A stretch of 64,000 bases of DNA. It comes from Camarhynchus parvulus. Lineage: Eukaryota; Chordata; Aves; Passeriformes; Thraupidae. The DNA is taken from contig NC_044600.1 of the NCBI RefSeq assembly GCF_901933205.1, positions 3,882,501 to 3,946,500 on the forward strand, given 5' to 3'. Positions 1 through 12,400 of this stretch are shown in pieces. Positions within the stretch are counted from its first letter, which is position 1. Every line of letters begins with the position of its first letter. Under the pieces are notes generated by a model, which worked only from the letters and a program-made list of their open reading frames with translations, did not search any database and was not told the DNA's origin. The translations under genes were made by a program, and so were the position numbers.

Positions 1-1810
1 GTGGTTGGGTAGTGCAGAATGGCCATTTCATACAAACCCTGCAGCCAACATTTTGGCACCAGGATGACATGATTTCCTTTAGTGCTTTCAACAGCAGGAT
101 ATAAAAGTTTGGAAAATTAAAATTTTCCTAGGACTGGGCAGCAAGAGCCAAGGCACATCTCTTCAGAGAACATAAAAATGTAATAGTTATTGACAGGCTG
201 CTTTTCAGAAAACATTGGGTTTCCTATGCTAAATATTGAGGAAATCATGCTCTCTCAGATTAGATTTGTAAACTTACAGCAAAAGCATAGAAGTCAATAA
301 AATTACATATGGAATATGTATTCCTGGCAAAAATAAAGTGCTTCCAGCAATGCCAACTTAATTTTTGGGAGATAAATCAAGAGGCCACCCAAATACATCC
401 TGACAAAAAGCCATGATTTCCAACCAGCCCCCGTGCCACAGAATGCAGCCTGATGATTTGTAATGATGTACAAATCATGTAAAGGAAGCCATGATTTTAT
501 CTGAAGTTCCCACGTGAGTGAGAGTTTAGACCGCTGCAAATTGCAGATTTCCTTTTTCTTTTTAATAAAGTTTATTAAAAAGCCTGAACAAACAAGGTTT
601 TGAAATCATTATCTTCCTTCTCTACAGGGAAATTGTGCATATAGCCTCTAATTTTGTCAATTACGAGCATGTGGGATTTCAATTATTATAAACACACTTT
701 CCTTCCACTGACAGTGATACAAATCCTGTCCTACAGATTGATTTTCAGCCCTTAAAATCACTTTTTTTGTTACCAAGCACCATGCTCTACAACAGTCCTC
801 AGAATAAAAAAGGAAAATGAGCAGCTTTTTGTACATCTTCCACAGACCAGACTTTAAACACAGAATGTAACTACTTTAAAAAAATACCCGAAAAGGTATT
901 GTCCAGGGAAAACACAACATTTTAAGAGAAAAAAAACCTGCTGTAATTTGGAAGAAAAGAGGACAGGAAAGAAACATGCAAAACTTAGTCAAGGTGCTGA
1001 ATCATAACCCTTGTGCCTTAATCCTACTTAACTGACACCATTTCCACGGGAGGCAGCAAAAGCCCAGAGAAATTTCCAGTAATTGTGATAGAACACCCTG
1101 CTTCTCCCAGATCGAGTTCATTAAGAGTTCATTTTTGGCCTCTCTATGCAAATTGCAATATTTGAGTACAAACCCAAACCTGTTTTGTGTATCACAAGCC
1201 TCACCTTGACTGCATTTTCCAGTCTCTGTGAGACACTCATAGACCTCCCTCCAGTGAGGACGTGTGACACTGACTGCTTCACCTCTGTCCTCCTGCACTG
1301 CCCCTCTTCTGGCAGACAAAACTCCATTAGTTTGACGGAATTTGCCCCTGACTATTCCATGTTGTCTGTTATCTCCTGGATGCTCACAAACGGTTTACTA
1401 ATCACAGCATATTTCTAGCTGAGTGCTCTGTAAGTTCCAAGCTTTTCCTCCCCTCTGCTGGTGCCTCATCCATCCCTCCATGGCTTTCCCAAGTTACCCA
1501 TTAATCACTCCGACACCTCATCCACCATTCCTTAACTCCAGCACCAGACCCAGCTGACTGGAGAACATCTACCCCAAATAAGCTTTCTGTCACACTTGTT
1601 TTCTCACTCGAGTTTGGCTCCTGCACCTCTGTCAGTGCTGTTAATTGTGTCAGACATCTCATCACAGGTGACCTGGAGCCATCAAACTCTTCCATCTTCC
1701 CAGCACCATCTGTTGCTGCCCTTCCCTTCTCACTGCAGCACATCAGCCTGGCTTTCCTGAGATGGACACCTGGAATGATTCCCTCTCTGATGGCATCTCC
1801 CACTGTTCTC
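1..1810. other. Non-coding flank upstream of the LTR
   Basis: I see no gene here. Open frames reach about 105 codons, overlap on both strands and resemble no known protein. The first 1 kb is AT-rich and contains a 25-base hairpin at 558-582. From about 1440 to 1800 the plus strand is C- and T-rich, and I cannot assign that stretch to a repeat family. Confidence 0.6.
558..582. repeat. Perfect inverted repeat, 12-base arms
   Basis: The left arm ctttttaataaa and right arm tttattaaaaag are exact reverse complements separated by one G. The arms are AT-only except for their outermost base, so chance formation in this AT-rich stretch is plausible. Each strand also carries an AATAAA word, but nothing else suggests a transcript end. 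Confidence 0.75.
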
Positions 1811-2240
1811 TGATACCTCAGGTTTTAGCTTTTATATTTTTCAGATTTTGTTCTGCTTTAGTGTGTGGGTCTGGACTTCACATCAGAGGATGCTGAGCTC
1901 TGTGCACAGAGCAGGGAGACAAAACAACTCCTGCTCCAGCTGGGGACCAAGGACAAATGATCCAAATCTCAGGGCCAAGAGCGCAAACAATGTGGGCTGG
2001 AGAGAGAAAAACAAGCAGGATGGGACTTCATAACCCAAAGCTGTAATTGGACAATGAAATCCAATATGCAAATGAATCAGAACTTATAGAAGTGAGAGAC
2101 CCCGTGACCAGCTCTCCATTTTTGTGTCCATTTTGGGTTGTGCTGCCCAAGGTGAATCTATTGAGGCCTCTTAATAAATCCCTACTTTACTCTCTAGCTC
2201 TGCCTGGTCTCTGTTCTAGGTCAGCCTTCACAAGGCATCA
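1811..2240 (+). mobile_element. Solo LTR of an avian endogenous retrovirus
   Basis: This segment reads like a songbird endogenous retrovirus LTR (zebra finch TguLTR-type), judged from memory of the family and not from a search. The proposed start is TG in tgatacctcagg, and the end is CA in caaggcatca. In promoter order it has an inverted CCAAT box (ATTGG, 2045-2049), an octamer ATGCAAAT (2066-2073), a TATA-like cttatag (about 2080) and a polyadenylation signal AATAAA (2173-2178) upstream of a C/T-rich tail. No gag, pol or env sequence lies on either side, and no second LTR is seen, so this is probably a solo LTR left by recombination. The flanking bases do not form a clear target-site duplication, so either the ends are off by a few bases or the copy is old. 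Insertion orientation is plus. Confidence 0.65.
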
Positions 2241-5200
2241 CTCAGCCCTCTCCCATCCTATCCCCTGTGCTTGAGCTGCTCTGCTCTGTCCCTGAGCTCC
2301 CTCACTGCCACACTGCACCCAGACCGTCAGAGAGATCCTAACCCACCCCATCCAACCTCTTTCCACAGCTGCTATTTTTACTCTGCAAAGGAATAATTTG
2401 TATTTATGCCCACATTAATTTTTTTAAAGGAACTGTAAAGTTTCTTGAAAATTTTACCCTTCTACTGCCATGAAGTTGTTACTTCTTCATCCTAATACAC
2501 CAGTCTGCATTATTTTAAGGCGCTTGATTTATTTCTTCTTCTACTTGTCATATGGCTTGTTAACTCTTGTTAACCCTCTCACCCTACTTCTATTACATTT
2601 TGACATTCTCAACTAGCATTTTTACCATACACTTTACTTTAAAGTTTCTTCATCTGATTGATATAGATATGTAAAAAAATATTGGAGGAAGTTTATATAA
2701 AGCATTCCAGTACATACTGGTTATGTCTGGCCTGGAAAAAAATTCACATTACCACAAAATCCTGTGCTTTAGATGATTCTGCCCAAATCCACAGGGATCC
2801 CTCCTGCTTTGGTGGCTTTCCAGAGGAAGATCACATCCAGTGCCCTTCTACCACATCATCTCCCTCCAGAGCTCAACCTTCAGGCAAGTGCACAAGCCCT
2901 GCTCTAAGGGCAACATCTCTTTCTTCTTTAGTTGTCTTTGCTTCCCAAACAAGCCACATCCTCTACAGTAACATTCCAGCTTTGTGAATTATCTGACCAA
3001 CTCTCTTACATAACAAGCATAAATTATGATCATATACTGATTTCTTATCTGCTTTTCCTGTTTATTTTCAGAGATTACAACACAACTGTAAGGTGATCTG
3101 GAGCCAACTCACCACCCTGTTTCTTGTACACACACTAAAAACATTAACAATAACCTCATGTATCTGTTTTTTGCCATCCCACTCTAATTCCAATCTAGAA
3201 TCTTTGTGCTTAATTAACAAGTTCATATGTAAACACAAAAAACACCTTTCTCAGATGGAGCATTCCACTGAACATGTTTATTTCCCTCTGCTATTAACGC
3301 TTCCACTGGCTCAGAACAGGTTAGATGAGGAAAAAACTATCAGAACAAACAAGTAGCTCCTAAATCACACCATCAGCAGAGTTCCTGATCCACTGATGGA
3401 GGAAGAACCACCCTGCTTCAGAAATAATTAATTACAGCCTGTGCACAGTCCTGGTCCACCTGGGAAATGCAACAAAATCCAGTGGGCTCAAAGGTACATC
3501 AGCCTTACCCAGAGTTTGTTGAAGTCCCTGAATTCAGTGATGTAAACATAGAGTTAGCCTTCTCATCCTGCCACTCAAAGCCTCTCTATTTCTTTCACTC
3601 ATTCCCCTCAGGCAACTTCTCCATTTCCACACCCCACCACAGGCTGTTCCCAGCCCATCCTCAGCTCCAGCCACACATTTCCAAAGCAGCACATCCTGAG
3701 GTTTCCTGCAGCTCTCTCACAGCACAAAATGACATGACAGAACATTGATCTATCATGACGTGATAGAACATTGATCACTGCTGCCATGCAGTGCCCCTGG
3801 GATGGAGTGGTCAAAGTCAGCAAAAGTGCCCCAAAAATGAGAGCAGCTGGTGCAGCACTGTGTGTGAGTTACCCTGCTCTCAACCCAGCAGGAGAGCAAC
3901 AGCAATTCTACAACACTTTACTTTTCCTACTTAGTGTTTCTTATTCTGTTTGACCATTTTGTTCTGTTATGACCATTCTGTTTAGCTCCCACCTTCCTGC
4001 TGAATTCTATTTAACAGGAATTAGGAGTTTGTCTTCCCCGAGCTGTGCTTCATTAGCCATTCAGTCAGGGAGCTGAGCTCTCTTCTCTAATGATTTACTT
4101 TTTTAGGCCATGCTAAACTTGTGCGCAGTTAAATTAGGAACATTACTTTTACTTAAGTAAAGAACAGAAGAAAGAGACCAAATGTTATGCTGCAAGATTT
4201 TTCTCTGATGCCACATATATGTCCTTAAAATTGAGTTTATTCTACATGATCTTTTCAAAAACGTGTCAGCATGCATCAATAAATTCCATTAAAAAGCAGG
4301 ACTGTCTGCAAAGTCAGTATTTTTTAATCCATAGCGCTTTGACTTGAGACAAAAATTATTTCATTTGTGAAGTAATAATGCTGTAACACATAATACTGTT
4401 ACTCTAACTAAACCAAACAATAAATATTTGTAAGCTCCAATGACACACTGAGCTCCAAGCTCAGTTGCAGAGTCTCTTCTGGAAATCATACAAACACAAA
4501 TTGTTGATAAGACCTCACTGGACCATTCTGGAAAAACAGCAAGAGAAGAATTCTGTAATTTGCTATTCCAATGACAGTTTTCTTTATATATAATCCCTTA
4601 ATACTCCCATGTTTCATAACACTGACTTTTATGCAGCAGAAACAGATTTGGATGTGGGGCACCCTCACAATATCCCTTTCTTGAAAAGCAGTCAAAATTT
4701 TGAAAATTCAGATTTTCTCAAATTTAACTTGGACGCCATAAACCTGTCCTTTGATTAACATCCTTTCCCACTCCCAAGATTACACATGTGATAATCAGCA
4801 CTGTCAACTCCCTTTAAATTTGTACCGTGAAGCCAACTGAGCCCTTTGCTCAAACTGGCTTCAACTCCTGCCTGGATCTCCTCCTCTCCTAAATTCCTGC
4901 TAAGATCAACAGCAACCACTGCCACTTGAATTTTGCCTCTCCCCTTTCTCCAAATCTATTCTGGCTTCCCAGCACTAACCTCAATGGATCCTCCCTGCCT
5001 GAACACACTTTGCAGAAGAACTGGAACACTTCAGGACACTGGGGAACGATCTCCTACTCCTGCCAATAGTTTTGAGGCAAAAAACCCAGGATTGTGCTCA
5101 AGGCAAGCAGCTGAAGGAAGACGAGTGGGGGTAAAACAGGACTTGGAGGCAAACTCTGAAGAAGAGAGATGAGAGATGAGGACCTGTGAATGGAGTGAAG

Positions 5201-6312
5201 GAGTGGAGTAGAGCAGGAAAGGGAGGGAACGGCTGGTGTGAGCTGAGAAAGACGAGCAGAAGTTTGTGGTGGTTCAAGTGCTCCCCAAACACGAGTGCAG
5301 CTCAGCCTTTCCACCACACATATAAACAAGGAAAATGCTGCCAAAGGCACCCAGCTCTTCCCAGGCTGGATGGCCACAGGCACAGCTCCATCAGTGCCCA
5401 CAGCAGGGCTGGACAGCCCAGTCACTGCAGCACCCTTGGGTGGCACTGGAGCAGATCACAGCAGCTCTGGGGTCTGACTGCCTTCTCTAGATCACAAGTG
5501 TCACTACAGGACACGAAATAAAGTGACAAAATGCTGGAACCCCCAAGGTAAAAAGAAGGGAAGTTTATTTCCTGACTCCAACATTCATAGACTTTCAAAA
5601 GTGACAGTAGATTGGAGGATGAAAGTGGCACCTCTCCAATGACACTGGACAAACCAACAGCCCATCAAATTTCTCCTCCTCCAGAAAAGAATGCAAAACA
5701 ATAATTATTTACATAAAACTGCATGAGAATCTTCATAACAAGAATGTAAACGTCAGAAGGCTTAGAAGAACTTAGAAGAATGGGGCAACACACAAGTAAT
5801 GGCACACACTGAGAGTTGTGTTTGAAGACCACCATGGAGACAACCAAGCACCCAAAATTATATAATTTCAGAACTGAGGCTGCTCGAGCAGTTTGAGTTC
5901 TGCTGTCCTTCACAGCCGTCCCAAAGGACACCTCTGGCATGGACACCCAGGGCACACTGTGGGCTCGGGCAGCTGGAGAGCAGCCCGGCCTCACCTCACT
6001 GCTCTGCACAAAAAAAGGCATTTATGAGCATTTAAAGGATCATTTCCCAGCTCCTCCATCAGTCACACACATGGGCACACAGGAATACAGGATGTGTCAA
6101 ACCTTAGACAGGGCACAGAGTTACAGGGACAGAGACTGGCAAAGAGTGCTGCAACAGATAAAGTTTCAGATCCAAACCAACCTTCAAGAACTGTTACAGA
6201 AGATGCAGGAAAATGCTCATTTGGAAGCATAATTCACACCAGCATTCCAGAGGAAGACTGAGAGAAGTTTTAGAAGAAGACAGCCCTAGTTCTGGAGATT
6301 CTGGACATCAGC
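2241..6312. other. Non-coding interval
   Basis: No gene is seen. Two short repeats stand out: a duplicated agaacattgatc word around 3739-3776, which also includes a small ctatca/tgatag inverted repeat around TGACG (3750-3766), and a perfect 10-base tandem cttagaagaa at 5761-5780. The stretch 5160-6240 is more GC-rich and has frames open on both strands up to about 130 codons, with no recognisable domain. Confidence 0.55.
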
Positions 6313-6372
6313 AGGGTTGGGTTGGGTTGGGTTGGGGGTTGGGTTGGGTTGGGTTGGGTTGGGTTGGGTTGG
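6313..6372 (+). repeat. (GGGTT)n G-rich pentamer microsatellite
   Basis: About eleven copies of the pentamer gggtt run head to tail, broken once near 6335-6339 by a run of five G. It resembles but is not the vertebrate telomere hexamer TTAGGG, because it lacks the A. The regularly spaced G triplets meet the usual pattern for a G-quadruplex on the plus strand. In birds such arrays may arise from the gggttgg words of CR1 elements, which is a guess here. Confidence 0.9.
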
Positions 6373-8919
6373 AACAAGGGCTGGTGAGAGCTGTGCTGCA
6401 GCTCTGCTTCAGCAGCTCTGCTGAAACCACCACAAGACAAAGCAGACATAGTTCCAACTAGGAACAGCTGTTATTTTCCAATTAAAAAATCACAAGACCA
6501 AAATATTAATTTATTAAGCAAACGTTTAGTTCACGCAGCCACAACCACAAATCTGAGCAATACATTCCTTTTTTTAAGAGAGGCTGTTGGGATGTCTCTG
6601 GCAAAAATAACTTAACGTGAAAAAACAGTTTATTGTTTGCTGCTGATAGGCAAACAATGCTGTTCCATATCGTGAAATACTGGCTCAACGTGTAAAGAAC
6701 TGTAAAGGATTTTCCTTAGCAGGGAGAACAAAATTTGTTGACATTTTTCCAACTGTTTTACCTAATAAAGTATTAGCTGAGTTAGGCTTTGAGAAAGATT
6801 ATCTTCTGCTATCATAGAAGCAAGTTAATAAAGTGACAATAACAAACTGATGTATCTGTCAAAGTTTATAGATAAGGATGTCAAGCTATAGGTTATCAGC
6901 CTACAGAACTGACACTGTTCATATATCACAGCCCCCCAACACACACTCTGTCAGCATTGTTTATTTTCAGTCAGGACTTAAATAATGACCATGTACTAAA
7001 AATGCCTTTGGGGAACTGCTTTGTCTTACATACTGTTCACCTGTTTACTTCAGAGTAAGTTTTGACTTGCTTTTATTTAATTTTCTGTTTGAACAGCTGG
7101 TATTTATCAACTTCAAATGGACTTCAGGTCAATACACTGCAAAAAAATTTTACTGCCTTTTCTGCACTTGCTGCACACACAGAGCCTGTAAAATGCTGAT
7201 GAGAACAGCTCCACACCCAGAGGGAGCCAGGGAATGTCCTCCATGCCCCTGAAAGCAGGGCAGCTCTGGGAGAGGAGGGGAACACAGAACTGGAGGGGCT
7301 CCCCAGGCTCCAGCCACAGGAATCACACCCACTGTGTATAGCCCACCAACACCAACAGCCTCTACTCCTTCCTCTTCCTCCTGCATGCGTTTTTTACAGT
7401 ATTCAAACCCGGTGATCCAGAAGAAGGCAGGAGATGCTATGGGGTTTTGGCTGGGATTTTTGGTTTGTTTTTTTTTTTCTGTCCGTGGTTTTGAAACAGT
7501 CAATGGCAGAGAAAGCAGCAAGTTCTGCTGAAGTCAGAGGTGAGGATGGAAAGAAGACACAGCCATGGAGGAGAAAACCACCAAGCTTGTTTTCCTTCTG
7601 AACACATGAAGAAATCTCCATTTTTTTCATAAACATGCAATTAATTAATCTTATAAAAACTATTCTTGAAGAAGTTATTAAATAAGTTAGATTAAGTGAG
7701 TGAAAAAAAAAAAAGTCAAAATGTCAGTAGAAAAAATAAATGCCTGGCTATAACCACGAACAACGTGAAGGGTTTCCATTTATTTAGTCTTTTTTTCCTC
7801 TCTATGCCAGGCAGGGTGACTGAAAGATACTATTCTACCAGAAATCACTTACTGGAACTGACAGCTCTACCTGTCATACTTGACAAAGCAAAAAAGAATG
7901 GGAAAGATCATGAATTCTTAATTCAAACAAGTGTCTATTACTTTTTTTGGAATCATTGTCTGAGTATGGATCTTAAGGGCTAAAAATTAACATATTACTC
8001 TCAGAATGCTTTTTTTTTCTTACTACTACAGTACTTTTTTAAAAAGGGAACTGCAATAAAAGGGCACATTTAGAATCTCCATTTATTAATGGCAGGAAGA
8101 AGGGAAGGAATTGGGGGCTGGGGAGGGAAATGACACCACCTTAAGCAGAAAGTGCTCCTGACAGTTCATCTCCCTCAACATTAAATTGACCTTTCTAGGT
8201 ACCAAATTTGGGGACCTGAGTTTTACAAAGTGATGCAGAACTGGGGTATGAGGGTTTCCATGCCCACTACTCCTGTTCAGAAGAGTAAATAATATTTTCT
8301 TTGGGCATGAAGACACAAACACTTCACCTGATACCTCCTAGTGCTGTATGACCTTTAACCAAGATCAGAGATCCTAATTCTCCTGCAGCCAGTTTTATCA
8401 GTTAGAAAAGGCAGACATCTAAAAAACTGTTTTTAAAAAATCGTTCATTATGTAATGAACCATTTGCAAATAAAAGCCTTTCTTTTGCAGTCATTTAAGT
8501 TCTAATCCAAATCAATCACTTCTTCTAGGACAGTCAGGTTAACTTACACACCAGAAAGCATAAAAAGAGCTGATTTACACAACCAACACTTTTAAATACA
8601 AGTCATTAGAGGGGAGACTCAGAAAGCCAAGTGCACAGCAGAGATCTGGGTGCCTCAGCTCCTGCTCAACTTGAATATCAAATAAAAATTATATGTTTTC
8701 TCAGACTGAAGTCACTCTATTTCAATAATGCTCTGCACAGCTTTTACAGAAGGGACTTCAGTCCCTTTACATGTAGGACAACTTCAAAAATCCCTGCAAC
8801 ATTCATCCATCTCATGGAGTAAGAAGCTCCAAGACCTGAGCTTCGAGCTGGAAACTTTTCCTCAGGAGCCCAAGCTATTGTGTGAGAGGAACCAGGGGGT
8901 GCCAAAGGAGTTGGTTGCT
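6373..8919. other. Non-coding interval, AT-rich
   Basis: No gene is seen. It contains a T-run at about 7468-7480, an A-run at about 7703-7714 and a G/A-rich stretch near 8095-8130. Open frames stay below about 125 codons and do not resemble known proteins. Confidence 0.55.
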
Positions 8920-9490
8920 ATGGTGGCATCTCATAAATCATCAATTATTGTCTGTTATTATGAAGGTGACAGCCTCATAAAGAGATTTGCATTCTCGGCT
9001 AATTTTAAGATTTTTTTTTTTCCTGCAGACATCATTTGCTTTGTAAAAGAAATGTCATGACAACCAGAGCACACTTAAGCTTGTTATCGGGTAGTCAGGC
9101 AGCGCTTGGCCCCCATCACTTTGGCATTTGAGCATTGGAGCCTCTTTTGCATTATTGAGTAGTTTATCTTTACAGTTCATAAATATATTTCTGAACGTGG
9201 GGACGGCATAATAGGAGGACAAGGGAAAGTGATGGAGGGCTCCTGGTTGCCACGGCAACCTAAACTGATCAATTCCCTGTCACTGTTTTAAAAGAGGCAC
9301 CACTCTCCTGTGGCCCCCGATGCTAATTACAAATGCAGGCCCTTCGCTGGCATGTTCAGCTTCCAGATTAAAGCAGTTCATGCCTAATTTATCATTTAAC
9401 ATGTCCTCCCACATTTGTGGTGCCGCACGGAATGAATAACAACTTCACTTGTTTACAGTGTTTTCAAGTTAATTTCGCTAATTAGTTTTG
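8920..9490. promoter_or_regulatory. Candidate enhancer with RFX and POU sites
   Basis: This block has the texture of a vertebrate conserved non-coding element: no simple repeats beyond one T-run, mixed composition and several intact factor motifs. An RFX-like half site GTTGCTATGG is at 8924-8933, a canonical POU octamer ATTTGCAT at 8985-8992, and a palindromic RFX X-box at 9245-9260. Homeodomain-type TAAT cores occur near 9320-9324, 9387 and 9473-9484. RFX and POU factors are known to bind such sites. That this block is conserved, or acts as an enhancer, is inference. No coding frame runs through it. A T-run followed by cctgcag at about 9008-9028 looks like a splice acceptor, but I see no matching donor that defines an exon. 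Confidence 0.35.
9245..9260. promoter_or_regulatory. Palindromic RFX X-box
   Basis: The 16 bases ggttgccacggcaacc form 7-base arms that are exact reverse complements around a 2-base centre. The inner 14 bases differ by a single base from the textbook RFX dimer site GTTGCCATGGCAAC. RFX dimers bind this arrangement and regulate cilium genes among others. No ciliary or other gene is visible nearby, so a distal element is more likely than a promoter. Confidence 0.6.
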
Positions 9491-12400
9491 CAGTTGCAGG
9501 AATCCGAGGGGGCAGTGTCCCCTCTGGAATGCTGGGCACAGGCAGGGAATGGGCACTTGGACAGGCAGGGCCACCCTCCCCATGCCAGCTCCAGGCTCTG
9601 CCCCCCACCATCAACACGTTACATATTTACGTCCCTCTTATTTTCAATCATGTTTCCAGTGACTGGGAGACTTTTTATGGGAATGGGCAAGAAATGATGG
9701 AAAACCTGGTTTAGTTTCATAGAATAGTTCGTATTGTCCTGTGCAAAGTTTGAGATGAAAATGCTGCTGGATTTACCCTGGGATTGGACACAATTTGGCC
9801 AATGACTGCCCTCCCAGCCAAACTTCTACTGCTTCCTTTAAGGATTTTGACCAGATTTTATGCAAACTGAACTTTCAATGAGTGCTTCAACACAGCATTT
9901 ATCACTTCCCGAACTCAGGGCACTCAGAATGTTCTTCCACATCTTCCTAACCAGCACCTGTGTCTTGGAAAACCCTTTCCCACCCTCTGAACTCCAGAAC
10001 AACATAGAACAGAGTGTGAAATCTCTACATCGAAAACTAAAATGCACTGGACCCAAGATGTTCTCAATAATGGCAGAAGTAATTACTCAGACATCTAGGA
10101 AAATAAACCTGCTTAAGGAAGCCAGCAATGATGAGAGCCAAACTCTGGTGTCCTAATATCTGGAAGAGTCTCTGACTTTCTCCTCTCAAGAATGATATTG
10201 TAAAATCTCCATGCTCCAAAACTACTCCATAATTTGAAGTTAAAAAATAAAAAAAGCTGGAACCTGCAAGATTCACCTCTGGCAATAGGAGGAGTTCTGT
10301 GTTTGAGCACTGCTGCCACCAGGGAGCCCTGGATGAGGGAAGGGATTTTGGTTCTTTGGTAATATTTGCACTGCTCCAGTCACAAAGGAGATCATCTGAC
10401 AGCCTCTGCCCCAGGCAGCTCCTCCCTGACATCAGTTCTACAGAAGGGCTCCTTCCCAGAACTCCTGTTGAGCAACAAAAATCTCACATCACAGGAAGGG
10501 CAAACCCTCCCGAGGGTCTCGGGGAGCTCCAAATGCTGCTCCTGGGGGCAGCTGGGCCAGCCCAGCCTCACTGGGCTCACAGGGGCTCCAGCCTGCACCC
10601 CAAACTGCACTGCTGGGCTTCCCCGTGCCCAGGGCACAGCCCCTGCCCCACTGCCAGGGAACCTGGGCAGCCCAGAGCACTGAGAAGGGATCTGGGCACC
10701 AGAGCCACAAGTGGGGCCAGCCTGGCTGAGCTCAGGCTGAACCAGAGCACAAGCTGGGCTTTGAGCAAACGCTGGTTCAGCTTTGCACAGAGCTTTAGTC
10801 CCGTCCCACAGACCCAAGGGCAGCCCCTGTTCCACCACAGAGAGAGCAGGGATGTGTGAATGAGAACACACCACTGCTGCTAAGAGTGAAAGTTTGTATC
10901 TAAAAATAAATAAATAATTCTGTAACAACAAAACTTTTCTCATGTATGATCTACAATCCCTGTCATTTGCATTTGTTTTGTCTTCCATTATTTAGCCCAT
11001 AATACCCTTAGTGAATACTACAGGGCAAGGCCAGAGCTCTGGCAATCAGTAGCGTTAAGCACAGCTTAATTCTACAAAAACAACCCAAGAAACAGCAAGT
11101 CTATGCTCTTTGCCCTGATAAGAGATTTAGCATTTATTTTAAACACACAAAAGGGCCAGAACCTCCACAGAAAATTACTCAATATTAGCACTGTGTATGT
11201 GTATGAACACCCCTGTGACAAGATGAGCACAAACTGTTTTCTTGTTGCATTAATTTCGTTCTTCAAAATTTTGAGATGATTTGGAGATGACAGCAAGGTA
11301 CCCTGCAGTCTTGCCCCCAGGCCCAATCCCCAGGGAAAAGCACCCCTTTTGAAGACACCTTTCAAAACCTGCTGTAATACAGTGAAGCTGAGGCCATGCA
11401 TTGGTAGTTGGTGCCCTCCTTCTGGAGAGTATCCTTAGGGCCAATATCCATTCTTTAAAATCCTCACTAACACACAGAAACCCTTCTTTCCCATTTCCTC
11501 CCTACAAATAAGCCCAATTCCATTGAAGGTAGTTGCATCAGTTGCATCACACTGGTGTAAGTAAAGAGAAAAGCTTTTTTGTGCCAGCACAAACCAACAC
11601 CAGCTCTTGGCTCACAGCTTGAGTGCTCCTGCCTGTTTGTACATGCACATCCTCCACCAGCAGCATGTGCTTTTTAATGTCCCCCTTTCCATCATTTCCT
11701 TGTAAACCTACATTTTCCAGTCCTCAGAGCCTTACACCCTAAATTTGAACTACACATTAACACACAGTTAGTATTACACACCACACAGAGTTATCAAAAA
11801 CCAGTTCCAAATAAAAGCACAACCCCTCTCAAGATTACCCACTGTATCTGCTGCTCTCAGGAAGATGAAAACCCACAATCTGTATTTCGAAACAACACTA
11901 AACCACGCTGGGTTCTCCACCTGTGCTTTCAAATCCATTTGTCCCTGCTGGCCACTGACCACAGCAGCAGAGAGCCCAGACAGCAGGACTTGGGCCAGGC
12001 AGGATCTGGAGAATTCTCTGGGCTCTAAGAGAGCTGTTCACTGCACTCTGTTTTATTTACACTACATCCTTGCAGCTGCTAAATAGTCTGTTTATTGTTT
12101 AAGTCAGTCTGTAACTGTGTTTAAGGCATGCAGGAGGCTGTGCATTACTACTCAGTGTTACTCAAATAAAGACAACATATTAAGAATAATCACTCCATCT
12201 CTATAAAACAGTTACAGGCTGCTCAGAAGAGAACATGACAAATACTTGAGCTCTTTGTGAAGCACCGTAATTGCTCATGATTTGCCTTTTCATGATTATA
12301 TCCTCATTCAAGATCTACTTACTCACGGAGTCCTTAAAGCTGGTGCAGCATTGACTATCAGCAAAAGGTAGGATGGCTTGAACACTTAAGGAACAGATTG

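Noticed and set aside
6313..6372. Interstitial telomere sequence
   Set aside because: The unit is GGGTT, not TTAGGG.
10299..10988. Antiparallel 186- and 198-codon frames as genes
   Set aside because: Both strands are open through the same GC-rich bases and neither resembles a protein family. This is a composition effect.
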